DNA of 64,000 bases from CAVQMC01 sp963713505 (GTDB lineage: Bacteria; Bacteroidota; Ignavibacteria; Ignavibacteriales; Ignavibacteriaceae), in assembly GCA_963713505.1 (NCBI GenBank), contig CAVQMC010000022.1, positions 242,170-306,169 of the forward strand, given 5' to 3'. Below are positions 26,971-37,841 of the stretch, piece by piece; the stretch's first letter is position 1; each line of letters starts with the position of its first letter. A model generated the notes under the pieces. It was given only the letters and a program-made list of their open reading frames with translations, did no database searches and was not told the origin of the DNA. The position numbers and the translations under genes are program-made.

Positions 26971-26998
26971 GAAAAGGCGTTCAATTGAACGCCTTTCA
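26971..26998. terminator. Bidirectional terminator between PAP2 gene and nrdJ
   Basis: AAAGGCGTTC (26973-26982) pairs perfectly with GAACGCCTTT (26987-26996) around AATT. The A-rich left flank serves the minus-strand nrdJ transcript. It sits between convergent genes. Confidence 0.8.
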
Positions 26999-27021
26999 GA
27001 TTAACATATTTTTTAATTGTT

Positions 27022-30000
27022 TTAACTGCAGCCGGAAGTTGAACCGCAAGTCATACATTTCAAACATGTTCCGTTTCTTACCATTGTCATACTTTGACAT
27101 TCCGTACAGATATCACCTGTATAACCGGCTTCAATTGCTTGTTTAACTTTGGAGTTAAAACCATGCTTTTCCATGCTTTGAGTTTTAGAGGAAGCTAAAG
27201 AATAATTGTATGTATTTGCTTTCCTTTTATCTAGTTCTACAACTCTTTCGCTAACAACTTCTTCGCTGACAAACTCTGGTTCGACTAATTTTTTAACAAT
27301 GCCGCGGGAAGCCTTTTCTTTTATTTCACCGGGGTCGACATGCGAAAGATCATTTCTTCCTAAATAAGTAACAGCTAATTCGCGGAATATATAATCAATA
27401 ACAGAAGTTGACATTTTAATTTTATCATTCCCTGTAACAATTCCGCTAGGTTCAAATCTTGTAAATACAAATGCATCTACAAATTCTTCTAAAGGAACAC
27501 CATGCTGTAAACCAAGAGAAATAGAAATTGCAAAGCAGTTTAAAAGGCTTCTAAATGCAGCGCCTTCTCTATGCATATCAATGAATATTTCTCCTAATTG
27601 ACCGTTGTCATATTCACCGGTTCTTATATAAACAGATTGACCGTTTATTTTTGCTTTTTGAGTGTACCCTGATCTTCTATCCGGAAGTCTTCTTCTTTTT
27701 GCAATGTATCTGTGAATTATTTTCTCGGCAACTTTTACTATATCATTATTTTCCTTTTCTTCAATTAATGCTTCAATTTCTTCTTCACTAATTGAATTTA
27801 AAGGTTGAGATAATTTTGAGCCGTCCCGGTAAAGTGCGTTTGCTTTTATTCCTAATTTCCATGACTGCAAATATGCATCTTTTACATCATCAACTGTTGC
27901 TTGATTCGGCAAATTAATTGTTTTAGAAATTGCACCGGAAATAAATGGTTGAGCAGAAGCCATCATTTTTATATGAGCTTTTGGTCTGATGAATCTTGAA
28001 CCTTTTTTACCGCATTTATTTGCGCAGTCAAAAACAGGATAATGTTCATGTTTTAGGAAAGGTGCTCCTTCAATAGTCATTGTGCCGCAGACATAATCGT
28101 TTGCAGTTGAAATTTCTTGTTTTGAAAAACCTAAAGCAGTTAATAAATTGAAATCAAACGAATTAACTTCTTCGCTAGAAAATCCTAATTTATTAACTAT
28201 AAAATCTTCTCCTAAGGTAAATTTATTGAAAGCAAAACCCAATTCGAAAACAGACGGTAAAGTTTTATCAATTTTGTTCAATATTTCATCTGTAAAACCT
28301 TTTGCTTTCAATGATTCTTTATTTATATAAGGACAGCCGTCTAAAGAACCTGCGCCTTTTGCATATTTTACAATTTCGTTAATTTGATCTTTATTATAAC
28401 CTAATCTTTCAAGAGCCGGTGGAATTGATTGGTTAATAATTTTGAAGTAACCACCGCCTGCCAATTTCTTAAATTTAACAAGTGCATAGTCAGGTTCAAC
28501 ACCGGTAGTATCGCAGTCCATCACTAAACCTATTGTTCCTGTTGGAGCGATTACGGTAACTTGAGCATTCCTAAATCCGAACTGAGTTCCTAATTCGAGT
28601 GCTTTATCGGCATCTTCTCTAGCTGCTTTTAGTAAATCGGAAGGGCAATGTTTAGGATCTATTCCAACAGGATAAATTGATAATCCTTCATATTCTTCAT
28701 TTGGAACATTGTATGCTGCTCTTCTATGATTTCTGATAACTCTCAGCATATGTCCTTTGTTTTTTTCAAAGTTAGGAAACGGACCGACTTGTTTGGACAT
28801 TTCTGCAGAAGTTGCATAAGCTGTCATATGCATAATGCTGGTTAAAGCACCGCAGATAGCAAAAGCTTCATTGCTGTCATAAGGAATACCCTGAAGCATT
28901 AACAAAGAACCTAGATTTGCATAACCTAGACCAAGTGTTCTAAAATCATAACTTAATTGGGCAATTTCTTTACTTGGAAATTGAGCCATTAAAACACTTA
29001 TTTCAAGAACAATTGTCCATAATCTTGCAGCATGTCTGTAAGATTCAATATCAAACTTTTTGGTTTTTTGATCAAAAAACTTAACCAAATTTAAAGAAGC
29101 TAAATTACATGCAGTATCATCAAGAAACATATATTCGCTGCAGGGATTTGAAGCTTTGATTTCTCCATCGGAAGGACATGTATGCCATTCATTTATTGTT
29201 GTATGATACTGCATTCCCGGATCAGCACTTGACCATGCAGAATATGCGATTTGATCCCAAAGTTCTCTGGCTCTTAGAGTTTTACAAGCTTTTGGTTCTC
29301 TTTTTTCTTTTTTAGCTTTTTTCTTTTCAACTCTCCAGTAAAGATTCCAGTCTCCGTCATTAATAACGGCATTCATAAATTCGTTATTAACCCTTACCGA
29401 ATTGTTAGAATTTTGACCGGAAACAGTTGCATAAGCTTCGGAGTTCCAATCTGTATCTAAAACTGGAAATTCGATTGATTTAAATCCAAGTTTAGCAAGT
29501 TGAATTACTCTTTCTATATAATTGTTAGGAATCTGAGCTTTTCTGGCTTCAATAACTGCATGATGTAATTTTTTATTTAATTTTTTATTAAACCTGTCGT
29601 TTTCAGGATGTTCATCATAACAGGCTTTCATTATTGCATTTAAATGCAAGTTGCATAATTTTGAACCGGCAACTAAGGCAGCAACTTTTTGTTCTTCAAC
29701 AACTTTCCAATTTATATATTCTTCAATATCAGGATGATCAAGATCCAGGGTAACCATTTTAGCTGCTCTGCGGGTTGTTCCTCCCGATTTAATTGCTCCT
29801 GCAGATCTATCGCCAATTTTCAAAAAGGACATTAATCCGGAAGATTTTCCACCTCCGCTTAAAGGTTCATTCATTCCGCGGATTTCGGAAAAATTAGAAC
29901 CTGTTCCGGAGCCGTATTTAAATAATCTAGCTTCACGAACCCACAGATCCATTATTCCGCCTTCATTTACAAGATCGTCTTTTATAGATTGAATAAAACA

Positions 30001-30594
30001 TGCATGAGGCTGCGGGTGAGTGTAAGCATCGCTTGAGGCAGTTAATTCGCCGGTTTTATAATCAACAAAATAATGACCTTGTGAAGGTCCGGTTATTCCA
30101 TATGCCCAATTTAAACCGGTATTAAACCATTGCGGACTGTTTGGAGCAGCCATTTGATTTGCCAGCATAAATAACATTTCATCATAAAAAGCTTTTGCAT
30201 CTTCTTCGGAATCAAAATAATTAGCTTGCCAGCCCCAATATGTCCAATTTCCGGCTAAACGATGAAAAACCTGTCTAGCATCGGTTTCGGCTGAATATCG
30301 TTCTTTTTCAGGTAATTGTTCTAATCTTTCAGTATCTGCTTTGGAAGGCTGAAGAAATGATGGAATACCTTTTTCTTTTAACCTTTTTAATAGTTTGGGA
30401 ACTCCTGCTTTTCTAAAATATTTTTGAGCAATAATATCAGTTGCAACTTGCGACCATTGTGACGGTACCGTTACATCATCCATTCTGAAAACAATTGATC
30501 CATCCGGATTACGTATTTCGGATCTGCGTTTAACAAACTCAAATGAAATTAAAGGATCTTTTTCCGCTTCAGTAAATTGCCTTTTTATTCGCAT
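27022..30594 (-). CDS. nrdJ: Vitamin B12-dependent (class II) ribonucleotide reductase
   Basis: This enzyme reduces ribonucleotides to deoxyribonucleotides using adenosylcobalamin. The 1190-residue protein has a redox cysteine at C199 (PHACFIQS), GSGTGSNFSEIRG, the active-site NPCSE (483-487) with CNLASLNL (496-503), and APTGTIGLVMDCD. Its C-terminus carries a zinc-ribbon-like CTECQSM...CLKCMTCGST tail used for reduction. A GGGAG motif precedes the ATG. No B12-riboswitch box was found upstream. It allows DNA synthesis with or without oxygen. Confidence 0.96.
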   Translation of the reverse strand: MRIKRQFTEAEKDPLISFEFVKRRSEIRNPDGSIVFRMDDVTVPSQWSQVATDIIAQKYFRKAGVPKLLKRLKEKGIPSFLQPSKADTERLEQLPEKERYSAETDARQVFHRLAGNWTYWGWQANYFDSEEDAKAFYDEMLFMLANQMAAPNSPQWFNTGLNWAYGITGPSQGHYFVDYKTGELTASSDAYTHPQPHACFIQSIKDDLVNEGGIMDLWVREARLFKYGSGTGSNFSEIRGMNEPLSGGGKSSGLMSFLKIGDRSAGAIKSGGTTRRAAKMVTLDLDHPDIEEYINWKVVEEQKVAALVAGSKLCNLHLNAIMKACYDEHPENDRFNKKLNKKLHHAVIEARKAQIPNNYIERVIQLAKLGFKSIEFPVLDTDWNSEAYATVSGQNSNNSVRVNNEFMNAVINDGDWNLYWRVEKKKAKKEKREPKACKTLRARELWDQIAYSAWSSADPGMQYHTTINEWHTCPSDGEIKASNPCSEYMFLDDTACNLASLNLVKFFDQKTKKFDIESYRHAARLWTIVLEISVLMAQFPSKEIAQLSYDFRTLGLGYANLGSLLMLQGIPYDSNEAFAICGALTSIMHMTAYATSAEMSKQVGPFPNFEKNKGHMLRVIRNHRRAAYNVPNEEYEGLSIYPVGIDPKHCPSDLLKAAREDADKALELGTQFGFRNAQVTVIAPTGTIGLVMDCDTTGVEPDYALVKFKKLAGGGYFKIINQSIPPALERLGYNKDQINEIVKYAKGAGSLDGCPYINKESLKAKGFTDEILNKIDKTLPSVFELGFAFNKFTLGEDFIVNKLGFSSEEVNSFDFNLLTALGFSKQEISTANDYVCGTMTIEGAPFLKHEHYPVFDCANKCGKKGSRFIRPKAHIKMMASAQPFISGAISKTINLPNQATVDDVKDAYLQSWKLGIKANALYRDGSKLSQPLNSISEEEIEALIEEKENNDIVKVAEKIIHRYIAKRRRLPDRRSGYTQKAKINGQSVYIRTGEYDNGQLGEIFIDMHREGAAFRSLLNCFAISISLGLQHGVPLEEFVDAFVFTRFEPSGIVTGNDKIKMSTSVIDYIFRELAVTYLGRNDLSHVDPGEIKEKASRGIVKKLVEPEFVSEEVVSERVVELDKRKANTYNYSLASSKTQSMEKHGFNSKVKQAIEAGYTGDICTECQSMTMVRNGTCLKCMTCGSTSGCS

Positions 30595-31102
30595 CAGGAC
30601 TCCCTCACTTTAGAATACCTTTTTAAATTAATTTATTTTTTTCAATCTTAAATTTTTCACTGCGGGTTGATTTGGTTTTGGGTTTACTTTTCATTCGGAA
30701 TTTGACAGTTAGAAATTAATCTTTAAGACTCCGATTCGAAAATAAAAAAAGATGAAGTAAAATGAAATAGGGATTTAAACTATTCTATATTATTAATTTC
30801 ATTTTATCAAAACCGAAGCAATTTTATTACTATTTTTTTTAAAAACCAAATTATTTTTTTAAAGGAAAAATTTTATACCAAAAAAAAATTTCTAAAAAAC
30901 TTGCATTTAAATTTTACATTATTTTTTACTCTAAGTTTCACCAAAAATTCAGTTCATTATTTACGATCACAATGATTCAAATTGAATTTATTAACATTTT
31001 TTACCGCTGATCATCATAATTTTAACTTTATATAAAACTGCTTCTAGTTAAATAATTTATCTTTATCTTTAAATAGGATTTAATTTAAATATCGGTAAAA
31101 GT
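30595..31102. other. AT-rich divergent intergenic region (508 bases)
   Basis: This region separates nrdJ (minus) from the ABC transporter (plus) and must hold both promoters. It has long A and T runs and a TTGACA at 30702-30707 without a matching -10. I see no gene, cobalamin riboswitch or clear NrdR-box pair. Confidence 0.4.
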
Positions 31103-32026
31103 TTGAACGAAGAAAAAGTAATAGAAATAAAAAATCTTTCAAAACAGTTTAAAGATGTCAAAGCTGTAGACGATTTAAATTTGAATGTATTTCGGGGAGA
31201 TGTTTTTGGCTTTCTTGGTCCAAACGGAGCCGGAAAAAGCACTACTATTCGAATGCTGGTTTCTTTAATAAAACCTACCGATGGAAACATTAAAATATTC
31301 GGAAAAACACTTAACCAAAATAGGATTGAAATACTTCGAAAAGTGGGCGCAATTGTCGAAAAACCCGATTTTTACAAATACATTTCGGCTTATAAAAACC
31401 TGGAAATTTTAGGTAAAATTTCAAGAACTGATGTCTCAAAAAAACGTATAATGGAACTGCTTGAACTTGTTGGTTTGGAAAAAAGATATAAAAGTAAGGT
31501 AAAAACTTTTTCACACGGAATGAAACAAAGATTGGGAATTGCTCAAGCTCTTTTGCATAATCCGGATCTTATTATTTTAGATGAACCGACAACCGGGTTG
31601 GATCCTCAGGGAATGAAAGAAATTAGAGATTTAATTATTCATCTTAGCAAAGATCAGAATAAAACTATTTTTCTTTCTTCTCATATTTTATCGGAAGTTG
31701 AAATTGTTGCAAACAGAATGATAATTATTAATAGTGGTTCAACTCAAGTAGAAGGAAATGTCCAGGATCTTTTAAATGCAAATAAACTTAAAGTTACTTT
31801 TGAAGTTGATGATTCTGAAAAAGCAAAAACGATAATAGATTTATCGGTTTGGAAAAATAAATTAGATTCATTTAATAGAAATACTTTTGTTTTTCTTTTA
31901 AACCAAAATGAAATTGCAGGTCTTAATAAATATCTAATTGAAAATAAAATTGCTGTCAGTGCTGTAATTCCAACAAGATCTCTAGAAGAATATTTTTTAA
32001 ATATTACTGAAAAAGCAAATAAATGA
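31103..32026 (+). CDS. ABC transporter ATP-binding protein (TTG start)
   Basis: The 307-residue ATPase belongs to the CcmA/DrrA-type group of ABC-2 exporters. Walker A is GPNGAGKST (about 39-47), the signature FSHGMKQRLGIAQ, and Walker B LIILDEPTTGLDP, with an H-loop SSHIL. A C-terminal region of some 85 residues follows. The start is TTG at 31103. Its TGA overlaps the permease ATG by four bases (ATGA), so the two form one exporter; the cargo is unknown. Confidence 0.93.
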   Translation: MNEEKVIEIKNLSKQFKDVKAVDDLNLNVFRGDVFGFLGPNGAGKSTTIRMLVSLIKPTDGNIKIFGKTLNQNRIEILRKVGAIVEKPDFYKYISAYKNLEILGKISRTDVSKKRIMELLELVGLEKRYKSKVKTFSHGMKQRLGIAQALLHNPDLIILDEPTTGLDPQGMKEIRDLIIHLSKDQNKTIFLSSHILSEVEIVANRMIIINSGSTQVEGNVQDLLNANKLKVTFEVDDSEKAKTIIDLSVWKNKLDSFNRNTFVFLLNQNEIAGLNKYLIENKIAVSAVIPTRSLEEYFLNITEKANK

Positions 32027-32863
32027 TAACTTTAGTTAAAATAGAATTATATAAAATATTCAGAAAGTGGAGATCCTATATAGGCTTTTTTGCCATTGGA
32101 TTATTAGTTGCTGTAATTCAAATTGCAATGGTTTACGAAGGCAGCAGATCAATCAACTTTATTACAAGGAATTTGCAGTGAATCCTTTGTATTTGTCGGA
32201 AACTTGCTTAACGGTTACTTTATCTCTTATTTAATTTTTGGAAGTTTAACTATTCATATTCCTTTCTTAATTACGTTAGTTGCTGGTGATCTTTTAGCAG
32301 GTGAGGCTACTTCCGGTACTTACAGGCTTTTGGTTTCCCGTCCGGTTTCTCGATTGAAACTTGTTACATCAAAGTTTTTTTCCGGAATTATTTATACTAA
32401 TCTTTTGGTGTTGTGGCTGGCAATTTTAAGTATGGTTGCGGGAATTTTGATTTTCGGAGTAGGAGAATTGATTGTTTACAGAGGCGGAACAATAATAGTT
32501 CTTGCAAAAAATGATATTCTTTGGAGATTTTTCTGGGCTTACGGTTTTGCATCATTAGCAATGTCGGTAGTTGCTTCTTTAGCATTTCTTTTCTCTTCGC
32601 TTGTAGAAAATGCTATCGGTCCGATTATTACAACAATGGCCATAATAATAATCTTTCTGATAATTTCGGCAATAAACGTAGATGTTTTCAGAACAATAAA
32701 ACCTTATCTTTTTACTAATTATATGCTTTCGTGGAGATTATTTTTTGATAAACCGGTTGAATATGGTGTAATAATTAAATCTGCTTTAATATTGTTTGGA
32801 CATATAGTAGTTTTATACGGAGCAGCAGTCTGGATATTTATGAAAAAAGATATTCTATCTTAA
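32023..32863 (+). CDS. ABC-2 type permease (one-base frameshift)
   Basis: The permease partner starts at ATG 32023, overlapping the ATPase stop. Residues 1-52 (MITLVKIELYKIFRKWRSYI ... NFITRNLQ) run into TGA at 32179. Removing one base at 32179 joins them to ESFVFVGNLLNGYF and the rest, about 279 residues with six hydrophobic segments. LLAGEATSGTYRLLVSRPVS is typical of the family. A one-base insertion in the sequence is the simplest explanation. Confidence 0.88.
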
Positions 32864-32902
32864 TATACTTTTAAAAGTAATTGATCTTAAGAGGAAAATT
32901 TA

Positions 32903-33601
32903 ATGAAAAAGATTTTTTATTTAATATTTTTAATTTCATTTACTGCATTTGGTCAAAGTAATAATCCCGATTCAATTTTAACTCATGTTATAAATAATTT
33001 TTCCAATGTTAAATCTTATATAGTAAATGTAAAAATTAAAGTTGATGTAAGTTTTTTAAAAATTCCCGATACTGAAGCCAAAATTTATTTTAAGCAGCCG
33101 GATAAAATTCATTTTGAATCGAAAAACTTTGCGCTGCTTCCTAAAGAGGGAGTAGATTTTTCACCTCTCGGATTATTAGAAAAAAAATATACTGCAATCT
33201 TTCAAAGAAATGAAGAATATAAAGGAATAAATACGGCTGTTATAAAAGTTATTCCATTGGAAGAAAATTCCAAAGTAATTCTTTCAACTTTTTGGATTGA
33301 CACAAAATTAAATGAAATAAGAAAAGTTGAATCTACAACAAGATTAGACGGAACTTTTTCTATAGAATTAGAATATGATAATAATTTAAAATATCCGTTG
33401 CCTTCCCAAATGGTTTTTTCTTTTAATATTGAAAAGATGAATCTTCCTCAAGGTTTTGATGGAGATATAACACAAGATGAAAAGAAAAACGAAAAGAAAA
33501 AATCAACGACAGGAAAAGTAATTGTTAATTATTTTGATTATCAAGTCAATGTTAATATTCCGGATAGTATTTTTGCAGAGAAGAAAAAAACTGTAAAATA
33601 A
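32903..33601 (+). CDS. LolA-like outer-membrane lipoprotein-sorting protein
   Basis: The 232-residue protein has a signal peptide (MKKIFYLIFLISFTAFGQS) and a single domain resembling LolA/LolB-fold proteins: ILTHVINNFSNVKSYIVNVK followed by a beta-rich region with YFKQPDKIHFES and STFWIDTKLNEIRKVEST. AAGAGG at 32889-32894 sets the ATG. It follows the ABC exporter, so a periplasmic role with that transporter is possible. The assignment to LolA-like is by fold-pattern and moderate. Confidence 0.65.
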   Translation: MKKIFYLIFLISFTAFGQSNNPDSILTHVINNFSNVKSYIVNVKIKVDVSFLKIPDTEAKIYFKQPDKIHFESKNFALLPKEGVDFSPLGLLEKKYTAIFQRNEEYKGINTAVIKVIPLEENSKVILSTFWIDTKLNEIRKVESTTRLDGTFSIELEYDNNLKYPLPSQMVFSFNIEKMNLPQGFDGDITQDEKKNEKKKSTTGKVIVNYFDYQVNVNIPDSIFAEKKKTVK

Positions 33602-33604
33602 TTA

Positions 33605-34534
33605 TTAACGCATCGGCGGCTGATCGCCGAACGAAGTTCCAATTTTATTTTCTTTTAAGAATTTAACAATATCTTTAGAATACATATAATTATCTTTGGC
33701 TAAAAGATTTAAATATTTTTGCAGAATTTCAGCGCTTTTAGTTGAATGATAATATTTTATGAATTCCTCATAGCTTTCTTTTACCGAATTTAAAAGCTTT
33801 CCGTTTTTATCGAAAACAGGATAATTATTCATCCCGGTTAAATAAATTGTAAAATAAAGATCATAAAACCCTTTAGCTTCATTATCTAATATGAAATGAG
33901 GATTTAGGTTAATAAAATTTTCCCAGGTAACGATTCTTTTTCCCAAATGACTGAAAGGAATTAATAAAGAATCATTTTCAGCAAATCCGTTTGATATTTC
34001 ATTTCTCCTAATATTTAAAAACTCCAGCATTGGTTTTGAAACATAATCCTTAAAGTTTTGATAAATAAAATTAGGAAGTTCATCGACATAATAAATTCCG
34101 TTGGATCTGTAAACATTCATGCCATAGTTATTTAATACACTTTTATATTTGCTTAGATATGAATCCGAATCGGGACTTGGGAAATTTTTGTAAGCAAGAT
34201 AATTCTGAAATGAAGTATCGGAAGAAAAATTTCGATTCTGTTCATCTATTTGATAGTAAAAATATTTTCTGAAGTTTTCAAATAGCCTGTCTTTTTGCTG
34301 TGAATTATACTTTGGCAATTCACGGGTTAATTGATTTATCAAAATACTTATTGAATCAATATTGCTTGTCCCAGGCAGAGAAATTACTTGATTAATTTCC
34401 GGAGGTTCATTGGAAGTTTGCGGTGTCTCAATTTTATTCTGTTTTGAGTTTTCCGGTTTTTCAGTGCATCCGGAAAACATCAAAATAGATAAAAATAATA
34501 AGAGTATAATCCCCAAATATTTTCTATAATCCAA
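33605..34534 (-). CDS. Hypothetical lipoprotein (TTG start)
   Basis: The 309-residue protein has a signal sequence with lipobox LMFSGC (cysteine near residue 23), a proline/asparagine-rich linker, and a mostly helical, aromatic-rich body with no motif I recognise. The start is TTG at 34534 behind AGAGG. It ends 3 bases from the end of the convergent LolA-like gene. Function unknown. Confidence 0.75.
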   Translation of the reverse strand: MDYRKYLGIILLLFLSILMFSGCTEKPENSKQNKIETPQTSNEPPEINQVISLPGTSNIDSISILINQLTRELPKYNSQQKDRLFENFRKYFYYQIDEQNRNFSSDTSFQNYLAYKNFPSPDSDSYLSKYKSVLNNYGMNVYRSNGIYYVDELPNFIYQNFKDYVSKPMLEFLNIRRNEISNGFAENDSLLIPFSHLGKRIVTWENFINLNPHFILDNEAKGFYDLYFTIYLTGMNNYPVFDKNGKLLNSVKESYEEFIKYYHSTKSAEILQKYLNLLAKDNYMYSKDIVKFLKENKIGTSFGDQPPMR

Positions 34535-34631
34535 TTTAAAACCTCTTTAGAAATTATAATTCAAGCAAAAAATATTTTACTTGTTATTTATATAGTAGAA
34601 AAATGATTTTATTTGGAAATATTTAATAAAA

Positions 34632-35891
34632 TCATTCACTAAATTTCTTAAAGATTACTGAGGTATTATGACCGCCGAATCCAAAAGCGTTGCTTAAAGC
34701 AATATTAACAGTTCTTTTCTGAGGTTTATTGAATGTATAATTTAAATCGCATTCCGGATCAGGATTGCTGAAATTTATAGTAGGAGGAATTGTATCGTTT
34801 TTAATAGCCAAAATTGAAGCAATTGCTTCAACAGCTCCGGCTGCACCTAATAAATGTCCTGTCATACTTTTAGTTGATGATACATTCATTTTGTAAGCAT
34901 AATCTCCGAATACTTTTTTAATGGCTTTAGTTTCTCCAATATCTCCAAGCTGAGTAGAAGTTCCGTGCATATTAATATAATCGATTTCTTCCGGTTTTAT
35001 TTCTGCATTATCCAAAGCCATTATCATTGCCAGGTTTGCACCTGTTCCTTCCGGATGAGGTGCAGTAATATGATATGCATCTGCAGATAATCCCATTCCG
35101 ATTACTTCCGCATAAATTTTAGCTCCGCGGTTTTTTGCATGTTCTAATTCTTCTAAAATTAAAGCACCGCTTCCTTCACCCATTACAAATCCGTCACGAG
35201 TTGAATCAAAAGGACGGCTTGCAGTTTCTGGTGAGTCGTTTCTTGTAGACAATGCTCTTGAAGCATTAAATCCGCCGATGCCGATCTCATTTATCGCAGC
35301 TTCGGCACCGCCCGATAAAATAACATCAGCTGCATTTTGTTTAATTAATAAATAAGCGTCAATCATGTTATTATTTGCAGTTGCACATGCAGAAACTATG
35401 CAGTAATTCGGCCCCCTTAATCCATGCTGTATTGATATTTGTCCTGCTGCAATATCTGGTATAAGCATAGGGATAAAGAAAGGAGAAATTCTATTCGGAC
35501 CTTCTTTATAATTTATTACAGACTGTTGATAAAAGGTAGTTATTCCACCGATTCCGCTTCCATAAATAACGCCAAATCTAGCTCTTTCGGAATCACTTAA
35601 AGTAGAAGTATCAATTCCCGAATCCTGAATACATTGATTGGCAGATGCCATTGCATATTGCCCGAAAGGATCTAATCTTCTGGCAGTTTTTCTATCCATA
35701 AAATTGCCCGCATCAAAACCTTTTAATTCACATGCAAACTTTGTATCCAGTTTTGAAGTATCGAAATTAGTTATGGTTGCCGAACCGCTTTTTGATTCCA
35801 TCATTCCATTCCAAAATTCATCTACTGAAAGTCCGAGTGGAGTTAAAGCTCCCATTCCTGTAATAACTACTCTTCTATTTTTTACCGACAT
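34632..35891 (-). CDS. fabF: 3-oxoacyl-[ACP] synthase II
   Basis: KAS II elongates acyl chains in fatty acid synthesis. The 419-residue thiolase-fold protein has the nucleophile C169 in VSACATANN and the two catalytic histidines in MHGTSTQLGD and MTGHLLGAAG. It starts VKNRRVVITGMGALTPLG and ends with NAFGFGGHNTSVIFKK. AAGGAAT precedes the ATG. No acpP is next to it, so it is not in the usual fab cluster here. Confidence 0.96.
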   Translation of the reverse strand: MSVKNRRVVITGMGALTPLGLSVDEFWNGMMESKSGSATITNFDTSKLDTKFACELKGFDAGNFMDRKTARRLDPFGQYAMASANQCIQDSGIDTSTLSDSERARFGVIYGSGIGGITTFYQQSVINYKEGPNRISPFFIPMLIPDIAAGQISIQHGLRGPNYCIVSACATANNNMIDAYLLIKQNAADVILSGGAEAAINEIGIGGFNASRALSTRNDSPETASRPFDSTRDGFVMGEGSGALILEELEHAKNRGAKIYAEVIGMGLSADAYHITAPHPEGTGANLAMIMALDNAEIKPEEIDYINMHGTSTQLGDIGETKAIKKVFGDYAYKMNVSSTKSMTGHLLGAAGAVEAIASILAIKNDTIPPTINFSNPDPECDLNYTFNKPQKRTVNIALSNAFGFGGHNTSVIFKKFSE

Positions 35892-36014
35892 AATATTCCT
35901 TTTGTTATTTACAATTGCTTATAAAAGTTACTATAATTGATTATAATTAAATAAGATAAAGTTTAAAAATAAAAAAATAAAATTAAATATTAGCTTTTTT
36001 TAAGGTTATAAAAA

Positions 36015-36473
36015 TTAATATTTATCCTCAGTTAATCTGAATATTCGCCAGGTTTCCATCGGAACTGCACCTAATTTTTTATAAAAATTGATTGCTGGTT
36101 CGTTCCAATCCAAAACCGCCCATTCAACTCTGCCGAAATTATTTTCCTTTGCAATATTTATTAAATATTCTAAAAGTGATTTCCCAATTCCTTTGCCTCG
36201 GAATTCAGGTTTTACATAAAGATCTTCCAGATAAATTCCCGGTCTGCCGACAAAAGTCGAGAAATTATTAAAATAAATTGCCATGCCAACCGGTTTATTT
36301 TCATACTCTGCTAAAATTGCATTTGCATAATTTTTATTTCCGAAAAGAGAATTTTTCAAATCATCTTCTGTTGTTTTTACTTCATGAGATAATTTTTCAT
36401 ACTCTGCCAATTCTTTGATTAATTCCAAAATAACAGGTACATCGTTAATTGTTGTTGCTCTTATAGTTAACAT
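36015..36473 (-). CDS. GNAT-family N-acetyltransferase
   Basis: The protein is 152 residues from the ATG at 36473 (MLTIRATTINDVPVILELIK), or 160 from 36497, which would overlap the upstream gene. It shows the acetyl-CoA-binding pattern YVKPEFRGKGIGKSLLEYLI and the C-terminal WNEPAINFYKKLGAVPME. Overall it resembles diamine acetyltransferase-like GNATs; the substrate is unknown. It follows the DUF3298 gene with little or no gap. Confidence 0.85.
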   Translation of the reverse strand: MLTIRATTINDVPVILELIKELAEYEKLSHEVKTTEDDLKNSLFGNKNYANAILAEYENKPVGMAIYFNNFSTFVGRPGIYLEDLYVKPEFRGKGIGKSLLEYLINIAKENNFGRVEWAVLDWNEPAINFYKKLGAVPMETWRIFRLTEDKY

Positions 36474-36477
36474 TTCA

Positions 36478-37235
36478 TTATTTTTTTTTGGATTCATAAT
36501 TTGAACTCTTTTTTATGATTTTATTTATAAATGGTAAATTTGGTTTTAGTATATCGTTTATTTGATTAAAAGGAATTTCAACTTCGATATCTCCATAAAC
36601 ATAAGGAGCAATGTCATAAGGATTAAACTGCAGCACTAAAGTTGAATCTGTTATAAAAAAATTTTGTTCTTCTGTTATTGTAAGATGATCATCAAACATG
36701 CCTGCATCTTTTAAATTATCGGCATTGTACATTTCTTTAATTTTATCTTCTGTAATTTCTGTTAATTTTTCAAAACCTTCGGATTTAATAATATCGCCTA
36801 AATTAAAAATATTACCATTATTTAAATCTATATTAAATCCTATGTAACCATAATTACCATGAGCTCCGCCGCTGAACCAATAATATTGCTGAATAATACT
36901 TAAAAATTTAATCGAATTAAAAGGCACATCAAATGTAATATCATAAGCCAATCCTCTAGTTGAATCGCAGTCTTTTAGTTTTAAACCAATCGGGAATTGG
37001 AGTAAATTTTTCATTTAAAAAGTGATTTATTTTATTTTCCAGCAATGTATCTTCCATTCCGGATAAAATTGGATATTCAATACTTAAAACACACATTGAA
37101 TCATCGGTTGCCTGTATATATTCCTTTCTGAAAAATTTTAACCGAATCTTTTGAACTTGTTTGAGCATATAATTTTATAAAAGAAAACAGCACAAATATT
37201 AATATTAAAATTTTTATTTCTTTAAAATTTATCAT
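36478..37235 (-). CDS. Secreted DUF3298/RsiV-type protein, two frameshifts
   Basis: Three overlapping reading frames make one gene. The first, from ATG 37235 behind AAGGA, encodes a signal peptide (MINFKEIKILILIFVLFSFI). The second has KEYIQATDDSMCVLSIEYPI. The third has TRGLAYDITFDVPFN, YYWFSGGAHGNYGY and FNIDLNNGNIFNLGDII, the GGAHGN and DxxTG-like pattern of DUF3298/RsiV domains. The total length of 758 bases is two more than a multiple of three, consistent with two inserted bases, near 37.1 kb and 36.98 kb. Confidence 0.65.
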
Positions 37236-37255
37236 TAAGAAATTTTCCTTAATTT

Positions 37256-37841
37256 TTATTTTGATTCTTCAGTCGGATTCGAAACAGTTTTCTTTTTTTC
37301 AAAATAATCATCAACTTTAATTACGAGTAAAGAAAATATATAACCGAAAATTATTCCGATTATTGCTCCGCCTAATATATCCGATGGATAATGTAATCCT
37401 AAATAAACTCTGGACAAAGCAATTAAAAAAGCCGTAATAAATAAAACCCATTTTAAATTCGGATAAAGTTTATAGAAAAAAGTTGCTGCTGCAAAATTAT
37501 TCAAAGCATGATTAGAGGGAAATGAATAGGTGCCGTTGCAGCCAAGCGGAGCTATGGCATCACTTAAAGCCATGCAAGGCCTAATCCTATGGAAATATTC
37601 CTTTAAAATTTTATATCCCATTTGATCGGAAAATGCGATTAATCAGAATAATTCCGATTAATGCAATTTTACCTTTTCTTCCGCCCTTTACGTAAAGAAT
37701 GCCCAACAGAATAATATATGCAATGTACCAATTATTAACGTTGGTTATAATCGAAAAAAACTTGGTTAAAAAGCCGGTTGAAAGGGTATGATTAATGAAG
37801 TAGAATATTGATAAGTCTATTGAATAGAGAAAATCTGTCAT
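37256..37841 (-). CDS. PAP2-family membrane phosphatase (one-base frameshift)
   Basis: The two halves are MTDFLYSIDLSIFYFINHTL (from 37841) and the motif-bearing part after about 37632. Dropping one base near 37628-37633 joins INRIF to DQMGYKILKEYFHRIRPC. Motifs are K...RIRP, PSNHA and RVYLGLHYPSDILGG, with about five membrane segments. It probably dephosphorylates undecaprenyl diphosphate or another lipid phosphate. Total about 195 residues. Confidence 0.82.

Noticed and set aside
30595..31102. Cobalamin riboswitch upstream of the B12-dependent reductase
   Set aside because: No B12-box-like GC-rich conserved element is present; the region is AT-rich throughout.
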